A DNA stretch of 47,235 bases from JAVKFF01 sp040226215 (GTDB lineage Bacteria; Pseudomonadota; Alphaproteobacteria; DSM-16000; Inquilinaceae): the NCBI GenBank assembly GCA_040226215.1, contig JAVKFF010000126.1, positions 1 through 47,235 of the forward strand. The letters run 5' to 3'. The notes beneath the pieces are model-generated. The model had not been told where the DNA came from and made no database searches. It saw nothing but the letters and a program-made list of their open reading frames with translations. A program made the position numbers and the translations under genes. Shown here piece by piece: positions 34,097-42,048 of this stretch; the first letter of the stretch is position 1; the number at the start of each line of letters is the position of its first letter.

Positions 34097-35662
34097 CTAT
34101 TCGGCCGGCACCACGCCCATGGCGATGGTGTACTCGTCCGTGCGCGGGATGTAGCTGAGGCCCGGCCGCGTCGCCCAGGTGTTCACCTGGAAGTGGGTCG
34201 GGATCACCGCCACGTCCGCCATCGAAAGCTCCATGGCCTCGGCCAGCAGCGCGCCCCGCGCCGCCTCGTCGACCGTCGCCAGTGCCTCCTCGAGCAGGGC
34301 GTCGAACTCCGCATTGGAGTAGCGGCCACGGTTCGATGCACCCCAGCCGCGGTCCGGCGTGTGGGTGGCGATGAGCGAGCGCAGCGGCGAGGAGGCCTCG
34401 CCCGTGCCCGAGCCCCAGCCGACCAGCATCACCGAGAACTCGAGGTTCGAGGCGCGGCCGAAATAGACCGAGGCCGGCATGGTGTCGACCGCGGTCTCCA
34501 GGCCGATCCGGCTCCACATCTGGGCCACAGCCTGGGCCACCGAGGCGTCGTTGATGTAGCGGTCGTTGGGACCGTGCACGGTCACCGCGAAGCCGTCGCC
34601 GTAGCCGGCTTCGGCGAGCAGCGCCTGGGCGCCCTCGGGGTCGTACTCCGGAACCTCGATGTTCTCCGAGGTGCCGAAGAAGCCGTCGGGCAGCAACTGC
34701 CCGGCCGGGATGGCGACGCCCTCCATCACCTCCTCGACGATGGCCTCGCGGTCGATGGCCATGGACAGCGCCTGGCGCACCCGCACGTCGAGCAGCGGGT
34801 TGGTGATCTCGCCGCCGCCGATGGCGGTGATGCCCGGCGACGACTCGCGGTCGCTGTCGAGGTGGAGATAGACCACGCGGTTGGAGATGCCCTGGCTCAG
34901 CACCACGTTCTCATTGCCTTCCAGGCTCTCGATATCGGCGGTCGGCACGCCCTCGATCATGTCCACGTCGCCCGACAGCAGGGCGGCGACGCGGGCGGCG
35001 TCGGCGCCGATGGGCCGGATCGTCACGGTGTCCCAGGCCGGGGCGTCGCCCCAGTAGTTGGGATTGGCCTCGAGCACGATGCGGTCGCCCGGTGTGTACT
35101 CGACCTGCATGTAGGGGCCGGTACCGTTGGCCACCTCGCCGGAATTGTACTGCTCCGTCGTCGCGCCCTCGTTCTCGCTCGGGATGATCGAGACGGTGGA
35201 CAGGTTGTTGGCCATCAGCGGCACCGGTGCCTCGGTGTGCAGGTGGACCGTGTAGTCGTCGATGATCTCCACCGAGGCGATGTCGTTCACGTAGGTGCCG
35301 TAGCCCGACGGGCTGTTCGGCACGTTGCCGGCGCGGCCCAGCGTGAAGGCGACGTCCTCGGCCGTGAAGGGCGAGCCGTCATGGAAGGTCACGCCCTCGC
35401 GCAGCCGGAACTCCCAGACCAGCGGGTCGTCGGTCGGCCCCCATTCGGTGGCGAGACCCGGGATCAGCTCCTGGTTCGGCCCCTGGTGCACCAGGCGGTC
35501 GTACATGTGGAGCATGATCTGGTTGTTGTTGCCGGTATTGTGGAAATGCGGATCCATCGACGTGGCTTCGGTCGCCACGGCGAAGGTCAGATCCTCCGCC
35601 ATCGCCGGTGCGGCGAGGGCGAATACCGATGCGGTGGCAAGGGCGATCTTGCGCAAGGCCAT
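34097..35662 (-). CDS. Dipeptide/oligopeptide-binding periplasmic protein
   Basis: The 521-residue family 5 solute-binding protein has a signal peptide IALATASVFALAAPAMA, cut after AMA. The usual blocks follow: ATSMDPHFHNTGNNNQIMLHMYDRL, the LRLREGVTFHDGSPFTAEDV type region (WEFRLREGVTFHDG here), GTGPYMQVEYTPGDRIVLEAN, and DVRVRQALSMAIDREAIV. It delivers peptide-like ligands to the DppBC-type permeases downstream. AGGGGGACC precedes the ATG. It is the first gene of the operon and divergent from the second amidohydrolase gene. No Cys at a lipobox position, so it is free in the periplasm. Confidence 0.92.
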   Translation of the reverse strand: MALRKIALATASVFALAAPAMAEDLTFAVATEATSMDPHFHNTGNNNQIMLHMYDRLVHQGPNQELIPGLATEWGPTDDPLVWEFRLREGVTFHDGSPFTAEDVAFTLGRAGNVPNSPSGYGTYVNDIASVEIIDDYTVHLHTEAPVPLMANNLSTVSIIPSENEGATTEQYNSGEVANGTGPYMQVEYTPGDRIVLEANPNYWGDAPAWDTVTIRPIGADAARVAALLSGDVDMIEGVPTADIESLEGNENVVLSQGISNRVVYLHLDSDRESSPGITAIGGGEITNPLLDVRVRQALSMAIDREAIVEEVMEGVAIPAGQLLPDGFFGTSENIEVPEYDPEGAQALLAEAGYGDGFAVTVHGPNDRYINDASVAQAVAQMWSRIGLETAVDTMPASVYFGRASNLEFSVMLVGWGSGTGEASSPLRSLIATHTPDRGWGASNRGRYSNAEFDALLEEALATVDEAARGALLAEAMELSMADVAVIPTHFQVNTWATRPGLSYIPRTDEYTIAMGVVPAE

Positions 35663-35947
35663 GAATGGTCCCCCTGTTCGTGGTTGGCGGCGCGAATCCC
35701 CGATCGTGATCCCGGATGACAATCCGTGGAGGAGCCGCGCCTTCCCTGTTGTCCAGCCTCTCGGTTTGGTCATCCGGAGGCACGCTTGCCGGACCCCAAG
35801 GGCCGGATTGGGGCGATGTTGACCGAGGCATGGTGCGCTGCCAAGGAAAAACCGCTCCCCAATCGCGAAGGAATGGGAGAGAAAGAAGCCGAGGCCGGCC
35901 AGCGTCCGTCGGCCGCCCCTGTTCCCAGCCTTGCGGAGAGCCGCCCG

Positions 35948-36841
35948 ATGACCGCGTGCGCAGCCATTCCCGTCCGGCGCATCGAGGGCGTCCTGGAAGT
36001 CCTCGACGCGCCCGATCCGGCCCGCGCGCCCGTCGTCCTCGACAGTCCCCACAGCGGCACGGCGATGCCGGCCGGCAGCCGGCACGCGGCGCCGGACGCG
36101 GCGCTCGACAGCGCCGTCGACCGTTTCGTCCACGACCTGGTGCGGCCGGCCGTGGGGCAAGGTGCCGCGCTGCTGCACGCGCTGTTCCCGCGCACCTTCG
36201 TCGACGTGAACCGCGCCGCCGACGACATCGACCCGGCCCTGGTCGACGGCGATCCCGGATTCCCCTTGAACCCGACCAGGAAATCGGCGACCGGGTTCGG
36301 CCTGTTGCGCGGTCTCGTCCTGCCGGGCGTGCCGATGTATGCCGGACCGCTGCCGGCGGCGGAGGTGCGGGCGATGGTCGAGCGCTACTGGCAGCCCTAT
36401 CACGCCGCCCTCGAGGCACTGCTGGACGCGCGGCATGCCCGCTTCGGCGCCGTCTGGCATCTCGACTGCCATTCCATGAAATCGGTCGGCAACGCCATGA
36501 ACGAGGATGCCGGGGCCGAGCGGCCGGACATCGTGGTGAGCGACTATCTGGGCGAGACGGCGTCGCCGGACTTCACCGCCTTCGTTGCCGAGGCCTTCCG
36601 GCGCCGCGGCTATCGCACGAACGTCAACGACCCTTACCGTGGCGACTACCTGATCCGCCGCTACGCCGATCCGGCCGCCGGCCGCGAGGCGCTGCAGATC
36701 GAGATCAACCGCCGGGTCTATCTGGACGAGGCGCGCTGCGTGCCCAATGGCGGCTATGCGCGCTTCGCCAGCGACCTGGAGACCGTGCTCGCCGAGATCG
36801 TCGACTGGGCGAGAGGCCGGCTTCCCGCTCAGTCCAGATAG
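35948..36841 (+). CDS. N-formylglutamate amidohydrolase family protein (copy 2)
   Basis: The 297-residue protein carries VVLDSPHSGTAMP, ALFPRTFVDVNRA, WHLDCHSMKS and LQIEINRRVYLDE, the same four signatures as copy 1 at 28799-29656 but with clearly different intervening sequence, so the two are old paralogues. It starts 285 nt from the divergent binding-protein gene. GGAG stands upstream of the ATG at 35948; the frame is open further upstream. Its stop overlaps by 13 nt the convergent M81 peptidase gene. Confidence 0.88.
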   Translation: MTACAAIPVRRIEGVLEVLDAPDPARAPVVLDSPHSGTAMPAGSRHAAPDAALDSAVDRFVHDLVRPAVGQGAALLHALFPRTFVDVNRAADDIDPALVDGDPGFPLNPTRKSATGFGLLRGLVLPGVPMYAGPLPAAEVRAMVERYWQPYHAALEALLDARHARFGAVWHLDCHSMKSVGNAMNEDAGAERPDIVVSDYLGETASPDFTAFVAEAFRRRGYRTNVNDPYRGDYLIRRYADPAAGREALQIEINRRVYLDEARCVPNGGYARFASDLETVLAEIVDWARGRLPAQSR

Positions 36842-38352
36842 GGCCGCGCCCATTCCGGCACCGTCCATGCCGCGTCGGGGTCGAGCGGGAAGACGGGCCG
36901 CGGCAGGTGCCGGAAGTCGAACCGGCTGAGCACGGGCGAGGTGAGGCCCGGCCCGTCGATCTCGCGCACCCGCTCGGGCGGGAAGAGTTGGTCGAAGCCG
37001 GCGCGGAAATGGCCGCGCGACTTCACCACCACCGTCTTCGCCCGTGCCGGGTCCAAGCCCAGCATGGTGAAGAAGACCGGGTCGGCGCACTGCTTGCGCA
37101 GACTGGCGACAACAACGGTGACTCCGCCGAGGTCGAGCGCCGCAGTCGGTCCGAGGTCGAGCTGGCGGCCGGCCCACAGCCCGCGGCTGCCCACCACCCT
37201 GCCGTCGTGCAGGGCCAGCACCGTCGCCGGCCGGTTCAGCGGGTGGGAGAAGCCGTCGCCGCCATCGCGGTTGAAATGCGCCTCGAAACGCGCGCCGACG
37301 CCGCGCTCATGGGCCTCGGCGGCCAGTGCCGGCTCGACGAAATTGCCGTAGAGCACATCGCGGGCTCCGGCCTCCAGCAGGGCCAGCAGAATGTCGGTCG
37401 TGGTGCCGCGCCCGCCGCCGCCCGGGTTGTCGGCGACGTCAGCCCAGATCAGGGGCTCCTGGTCGGGATCGAGGGCCAGCGCCACCGCCTCGTCGATCGC
37501 GGTCAACGGCTTGGCGAAGCGTGCCCTGTCGGCCCAGCCCTTGGCGGCGATGCGGGCGCACAGCGCCTCCGCCTCGGTCCGGTCGCGGCCGGCAACCAGC
37601 ACGGCGATGCCGTTCTTCGGCGTGTCGGCGAAGGCGAAGCCGCCGACCACCGAGACGTTCACGACCGACTCCGGGCGCGCGGCCTGGCCGAAGCGGATCA
37701 TGTCGGCATAGGGCCCGGCGGCCGTCAGCAGGGTCACCGTTGGCGGCACGATCGGCAGGCGCAGGAAGGCGGAGTGGAAGTCGGCCCCGCCCATCGAGGC
37801 GCTCAGATGTTCCGCCGCCTCCGTCGCCCGCTCCGCCTGGTCGACATGCGGGTTGGTGCGGTAGGCAACCAGAACGTCGACGCTGTCGGCCATGCGGTCG
37901 GAGATGTTGGCGTGCAGGTCCACCGTCGCGACCAGTGGCACCCTGGCGCCGATCTTCTCGCGCACCAGGGCCCAGAGCCGGCCGTCGGGATCGGTCTCGC
38001 CGGTCGCCGTCATGCCGCCATGGGCGGCGAAATAGGCGCCGTCCACCGGCCCGGCCGCGTCGAGCCGGCGGGCGATCTCCTCGCACAGCCGGTCGAGGAA
38101 GCCCTGCTCGATGGGGCCGCCGGGCTCGGCCGCGGCAACCACGATGGGCACCGGCTCCCAGTCGCCGGCCTTGTCCATGGCCGCGATGAAGGCCGACAGC
38201 TCGGCCGGCATCGGCGACGGACGGGCGCGCGACAGGGGCACGATCTCGGCCCCCTCCACATAGCAGAGTTCGCGGAAGTCGCGCTCGCCGGAGGGCGGGG
38301 CGAAGGCGTTGCTCTCCAGCATGCAGCCGATCAGGGCGATGCGTTTCGTCAT
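36829..38352 (-). CDS. M81-family metallopeptidase (MlrC-like)
   Basis: The 507-residue protein begins RIALIGCMLESNAFAPP and carries YFAAHGGMTATGETDPDG, LVATVDLHANISDRM, VAYRTNPHVDQAERA with zinc-binding Asp and His residues, and ADNPGGGGRGTTTDILLALLE at the domain boundary. The C-terminal MlrC domain includes KSRGHFRAGFDQLF. The family includes MlrC, which cuts linear peptide products in microcystin breakdown; most members have other, unknown substrates. No mlrA or mlrB homologue is in the window. GAGG precedes the ATG. It is divergent from the ArgE-like gene. Confidence 0.9.
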   Translation of the reverse strand: MTKRIALIGCMLESNAFAPPSGERDFRELCYVEGAEIVPLSRARPSPMPAELSAFIAAMDKAGDWEPVPIVVAAAEPGGPIEQGFLDRLCEEIARRLDAAGPVDGAYFAAHGGMTATGETDPDGRLWALVREKIGARVPLVATVDLHANISDRMADSVDVLVAYRTNPHVDQAERATEAAEHLSASMGGADFHSAFLRLPIVPPTVTLLTAAGPYADMIRFGQAARPESVVNVSVVGGFAFADTPKNGIAVLVAGRDRTEAEALCARIAAKGWADRARFAKPLTAIDEAVALALDPDQEPLIWADVADNPGGGGRGTTTDILLALLEAGARDVLYGNFVEPALAAEAHERGVGARFEAHFNRDGGDGFSHPLNRPATVLALHDGRVVGSRGLWAGRQLDLGPTAALDLGGVTVVVASLRKQCADPVFFTMLGLDPARAKTVVVKSRGHFRAGFDQLFPPERVREIDGPGLTSPVLSRFDFRHLPRPVFPLDPDAAWTVPEWARPYLD

Positions 38353-38547
38353 CGGCGGAAATCCTCGGGCTTCGGGTTCCAGGGTCGGGGCGTGGGATGG
38401 CGGGGGCGGGCATGCATTGCCGGCCGGTTGGCGACGGCCGACCGGATACTCCATATTAAGGCCGAGGCGGACGGTCCTGACCAGACGGCGCGTTGCGCCG
38501 GCGCGACCGAACCTCCGCCCGCGGACCCATGCGAAGGACACCCGATC

Positions 38548-39708
38548 TTGCCCAGCCACCCGTCCAGCCGCGACCTCCTGAGGACACTCATCGGCTTTCC
38601 CACGGTCAGCCGCGACAGCAATCTCGCCCTCATCCATTTCATCCGCGACTACCTCGCCGATCTCGGGGTCGAGAGTCTCCTGGTGCCGGACGGGACGGGG
38701 AAGAAGGCCAATCTCTACGCCACCATCGGACCGGCGGACCGGCCCGGCATCTGCCTGTCGGGCCATACCGACGTGGTGCCGGTGGAGGACCAGGACTGGA
38801 GCCACGACCCGTTCGACCTGGTGGAGCGCGACGGCCGGCTCTACGGCCGCGGCACCGCCGACATGAAGGGCTTCGTGGCCATCGCGCTCGCCTGGGCGCC
38901 GCGCTTCCTGGCCGCCCGCCTGGCGACGCCGGTGCACTACGCCTTCTCCTATGACGAGGAGGTCGGCTGCATCGGCGTGCGCGGCCTGCTGAAGAAGCTC
39001 GAGGCCATGCCGGTCCGGCCCAAGGCCTGCGTGGTGGGCGAGCCGACCTCGATGACACCGGTCATCGCCCACAAGGGCAAGCTGTCGATGCGCGCCCACG
39101 TGCACGGCCTGGAGGGCCATTCCTCGATGACCCAGCACGGCGTCAACGCGGTGGAGTACGCCGCCGAGATGGTCGCCTTCCTGCGCGCGCTGGCCCGTGA
39201 GAAGCGCGATCAGGGCCCCTTCGACGACGGCTTCGACCCGCCCTACACCACGGTGCATACCGGCACCTTCGCCGGCGGCACCGCGCTCAACATCATCCCG
39301 AACAAGGCGGCGGTGGAGTTCGAGTTTCGCCACCTGCCGGTGGACGACCCGCGCGAGCTGTTCGACCGGGTCGAGCGCTTCGTGCGCGAGGAGCTGGAGC
39401 CGGAGATGAAGACGGTCGCCGCCGCCGCCGGCTTCGATTTCGAGGAGATCACCTCCTTTCCCGGCCTCGCCATGCAGGAGGCCGATCCCGAGGTCGCGCT
39501 GGTCAAGGCGCTCAGCGGCGCCAACGCCACCGGCAAGGTCGCCTTCGGCACCGAGGCGGGCCTGTTCCAGCAGGCCGGCATCCCCGCGGTGATCTGCGGT
39601 CCGGGTTCGATCGAGCAGGCGCACAGGCCCGACGAATGGATTTCGCTTGACCAGATGCGCCGTGGCGAGCGTTTCATGGACCGTCTGATCGAGCGGCTCG
39701 CCGCCTGA
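38548..39708 (+). CDS. M20 metallopeptidase/acetylornithine deacetylase-like (ArgE type), TTG start
   Basis: The 386-residue enzyme has the di-zinc M20 plan: LSGHTDVVPV with His and Asp, YGRGTADMKGFVA with the bridging Asp, YDEEVGCIG with the catalytic Glu, VGEPTSM, and GPGSIEQAHRPDEW with the last His ligand. It removes acyl groups from N-acetylornithine or similar N-acyl amino acids. There is no ATG or well-placed GTG upstream in frame. TTG at 38548 has AAGGA 9 nt before it and gives PSHPSSRDLLRTLIGFPTVS, the expected beginning. The frame stays open far upstream only because of high GC. First gene of a three-gene plus-strand unit. Confidence 0.88.
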   Translation: MPSHPSSRDLLRTLIGFPTVSRDSNLALIHFIRDYLADLGVESLLVPDGTGKKANLYATIGPADRPGICLSGHTDVVPVEDQDWSHDPFDLVERDGRLYGRGTADMKGFVAIALAWAPRFLAARLATPVHYAFSYDEEVGCIGVRGLLKKLEAMPVRPKACVVGEPTSMTPVIAHKGKLSMRAHVHGLEGHSSMTQHGVNAVEYAAEMVAFLRALAREKRDQGPFDDGFDPPYTTVHTGTFAGGTALNIIPNKAAVEFEFRHLPVDDPRELFDRVERFVREELEPEMKTVAAAAGFDFEEITSFPGLAMQEADPEVALVKALSGANATGKVAFGTEAGLFQQAGIPAVICGPGSIEQAHRPDEWISLDQMRRGERFMDRLIERLAA

Positions 39709-39758
39709 GCCCGCTTCGCCTCCCTAGCCGATCCACTCACCGAAAGGGGCTGCGACTC

Positions 39759-40709
39759 GTGGTCAAGAGCGTCGAAAACGAGTACCCGATCGAACTGGCC
39801 GCGCCCGACATCTCCGCCTATCGCGGCAATACGGGCGTGCCCTTCTTCACCACCATCCCCTCCGAAAAGCCGGGTCCGCACGCGCTGATCACCGCTGTCG
39901 TGCACGGCAACGAGCTGTGCGGCGCCATCGCGCTGGACCATCTGTTCCGGACCGGACTGCGGCCGGCCCGCGGCACGCTGACCCTGGGTTTCACGAATGT
40001 CGAGGCCTACCACGCCTTCGACCCCGACGATCCGACCGCGAGCCGGTTCCTGGACGAGGACTTCAACCGGGTCTGGGACGAGGCGACCCTGGAGGGCGAC
40101 CGCGATACCGTGGAGACGAGGCGCGCCCGCGAGATCCGGCCGATCATCGACCAGGCGGATTTCCTCTTCGACATCCACTCCATGCAGCTCAAGCGGGTGC
40201 CACTGATGATGGCGGGGCCGCTTGAAAAGGGCCGCGACTTCGCGCGGCAGCTCGGCACGCCGGCCCATGTGGTGGCCGATGCCGGCCATGCCGCAGGCAA
40301 GCGCCTGCGCGACTATGCCGGCTTCGGCGACCCCGCTTCGCCGAAGAACGCGCTGCTCATCGAATGCGGCCAGCACTGGGAGGCCGAGGCGGCGCCGATC
40401 GCCATCGACGGGGCCTATCGTTTCCTCCTGGCGCTGGAGATGATCGACCGGGAGGCGGCCGAACCGCATCTCAGGCCCCGGCCCGAAGCCCAGCAGGTGA
40501 TCGAGGTGACCGGCCCGATCACCATCCAGACCGAGGACTTCCGCTTCGCCCGCCCCTTCCAGGGCATGGAAGTGCTGGCCAAGGGAGAGACCATCGCCTG
40601 GGATGGCGAGGAGGAGATCACCGCGCCCTTCGACGGCTGCGTGCTGATCATGCCGTCGCGCCGGCTCTGGAAGGGCTACACCGCCGTGCGCCTGGGACGC
40701 TTCGTGTGA
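39759..40709 (+). CDS. Succinylglutamate desuccinylase/aspartoacylase family deacylase
   Basis: The 316-residue zinc carboxypeptidase-fold enzyme has VVHGNELCGAIALDHL with the His and Glu zinc ligands, DEDFNRVWDE with the substrate-binding Asn-Arg pair, FDIHSMQ with the third His, and LIECGQHWE with the catalytic Glu. It hydrolyses N-acyl amino acids such as N-succinylglutamate or N-acetylaspartate. The C-terminal 70 residues form the family beta domain. The start is GTG at 39759 after GAAAGGGG. It follows the ArgE-like gene by 50 nt and overlaps the next gene by one base (TGATG), so it is co-transcribed. Confidence 0.88.
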   Translation: MVKSVENEYPIELAAPDISAYRGNTGVPFFTTIPSEKPGPHALITAVVHGNELCGAIALDHLFRTGLRPARGTLTLGFTNVEAYHAFDPDDPTASRFLDEDFNRVWDEATLEGDRDTVETRRAREIRPIIDQADFLFDIHSMQLKRVPLMMAGPLEKGRDFARQLGTPAHVVADAGHAAGKRLRDYAGFGDPASPKNALLIECGQHWEAEAAPIAIDGAYRFLLALEMIDREAAEPHLRPRPEAQQVIEVTGPITIQTEDFRFARPFQGMEVLAKGETIAWDGEEEITAPFDGCVLIMPSRRLWKGYTAVRLGRFV

Positions 40710-41227
40710 TGGCGCCGGCCCTGCCCGCCCCCCTGCCCGCCCCCCTTCCCGCCCAGGGCGGCTGCCGCTGCGGACAGGTGCGGCTGGAGATCACCCGGCA
40801 GCCTCTGATCACCATGGCCTGCCATTGCAGCGGCTGCCAGCGCATGTCCGCCAGCGCCTACTCGCTCAGCGCGGCGATCCCCAGCGAGGGCTTCCGGGTG
40901 ATCGCGGGCGAGCCGGTGACCGGCGGCCTGCACGGCGACGCCCGGCACCATTTCTGCCCGCATTGCAAGAGCTGGATGTTCACCCGGGCCCGGGGCCTGG
41001 ACATGTTCGTCAACCTGCGGCCGACCATGCTCGACGACCCGTCCTGGTTCGTGCCCTTCATCGAGACCTTCACGGCCGAGAAGCTGCCCTGGGCGGCGAC
41101 CCCCGCCGTCCACAGCTTCGAACGCTTCCCGCCCTTCGAGGCCTATGAAGGCCTGGCCGGCGAATACGCGCGCTGGGTGGCGGAGAAGGGCCGAGGGCGG
41201 TCCGAGGCGACAGACGCCCCAGGATGA
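40709..41227 (+). CDS. GFA/CENP-V domain zinc protein
   Basis: This 172-residue protein has the GFA fold: GGCRCGQVRLE, then CHCSGCQRMSASAYS, then HHFCPHCKSWMF, which gives the two zinc sites built by the CxCG, CxxC and CPxC cysteines. Relatives were named after glutathione-dependent formaldehyde-activating enzyme, but most have no known activity. The N-terminus has a short Pro-Ala repeat (PALPAPLPAPLPA). A formaldehyde or formate link to the two N-formyl amidohydrolases nearby is possible but speculative. Coupled to the deacylase gene. Confidence 0.85.
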   Translation: MAPALPAPLPAPLPAQGGCRCGQVRLEITRQPLITMACHCSGCQRMSASAYSLSAAIPSEGFRVIAGEPVTGGLHGDARHHFCPHCKSWMFTRARGLDMFVNLRPTMLDDPSWFVPFIETFTAEKLPWAATPAVHSFERFPPFEAYEGLAGEYARWVAEKGRGRSEATDAPG

Positions 41228-41307
41228 GATGTGGGATCAAACATCTGCAATGAAGGCGATGCCTGGACGGACTTGCCTGTGTTGTACTTTTTATGGTACA
41301 TCTATTG

Positions 41308-41652
41308 ATGAATGCTAGTAAGACAATTCACGCCCGGTTTTTCCAGCAACAGGGTGGCAGCGAACCGGTACGGGACTGGCTTCTGACACTCAGCCCTGGA
41401 GACCGCAAAGCGGTTGGTGACGATATCCGCACGGCGGAGTTTGGCTGGCCGGTGGGCATGCCGCTCTGTCGCCCGATCGGGAAAGGTCTCTGGGAAGTCC
41501 GGACCAACATCTCGGACGGACGGATCGCGCGGGTTCTGTTCTGCGTTCACGGCGGCGGCATGGTACTCCTGCACGGCTTCATCAAGAAGACACGGAAAAC
41601 GCCACAGGCCGATCTCGATCTGGCGCGGATGCGAATGAGAGGTTTGATATGA
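41308..41652 (+). CDS. HigB/RelE-type toxin (phage-derived Gp49-like)
   Basis: The protein has 114 residues from ATG 41308 or 119 from ATG 41293. SEPVRDWLLTLSPGDRKAVGDDI, WEVRTNISDGRIARVLFCVHGGGMVLLHGFIKKTRKTP is the pattern of the HigB/Gp49-like RelE superfamily, ribosome-dependent mRNA endonucleases. The Lys- and Arg-rich C-terminal region matches the RNA-binding edge. The toxin gene comes first and overlaps the antitoxin gene by 4 nt, the usual order for HigBA. Base composition is less GC-rich than the neighbours, which fits horizontal acquisition. Confidence 0.88.
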   Translation: MNASKTIHARFFQQQGGSEPVRDWLLTLSPGDRKAVGDDIRTAEFGWPVGMPLCRPIGKGLWEVRTNISDGRIARVLFCVHGGGMVLLHGFIKKTRKTPQADLDLARMRMRGLI

Positions 41653-41942
41653 ATGGCGACACAGAGAACGGCCGAGCGGGCGGCTCTTTCGCGGATTTTC
41701 TGAAGGAGCAGGGAACCTACGAGTCGACGACCGAACAGGCGGTGAAGCGCGTTCTCGCCTATCAGCTCGCCCTGGCCATGAAGGAACAGCGGATCAGCAA
41801 GGTGGAGATGGCGAAGCGCCTCGATACCAGCCGCTCACAGCTCGACCGGCTGCTTGATCCGTCCAATGATGGGGTCACGCTGGCAATGCTATCGCGGGCC
41901 GCGACAGCCGTTGGCCGGAAACTCAATGTCGAGTTGATTTAG
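41649..41942 (+). CDS. HigA-type XRE antitoxin
   Basis: The 97-residue protein has a helix-turn-helix at the C-terminal half: AMKEQRISKVEMAKRLDTSRSQLDRLLD, followed by LAMLSRAATAVGRKLNVEL. The N-terminal 35 residues (SFADFLKEQGTYE) would wrap the toxin. It should neutralise the upstream toxin and repress their shared promoter. The 65-nt gap before the toxin includes an AT-rich stretch around 41283-41305 that may hold the promoter. Confidence 0.88.
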   Translation: MNGDTENGRAGGSFADFLKEQGTYESTTEQAVKRVLAYQLALAMKEQRISKVEMAKRLDTSRSQLDRLLDPSNDGVTLAMLSRAATAVGRKLNVELI

Positions 41943-42048
41943 CCCGGCGAGGCGATTGTGGAGGTTGTCCGGCTCTGGCCGATGGCATTGCCCGGGGTGA
42001 GGCAGGGGCGCGGCTAAGGCGTCATCGGCGCCTCGCTTACGCTCCGGC

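Noticed and set aside
36829..38352. Microcystin degradation cluster suggested by the MlrC-like gene.
   Set aside because: No mlrA, mlrB or mlrD-like gene is present, and M81 peptidases are common outside that pathway.
35716..38547. Very long open frame upstream of the ArgE-like gene, apparently giving a fusion protein.
   Set aside because: It runs through the HutG-like gene and antisense to the M81 peptidase, and its translation is Arg/Gly/Pro-rich without domains. High GC removes stop codons; the real start is the TTG at 38548.
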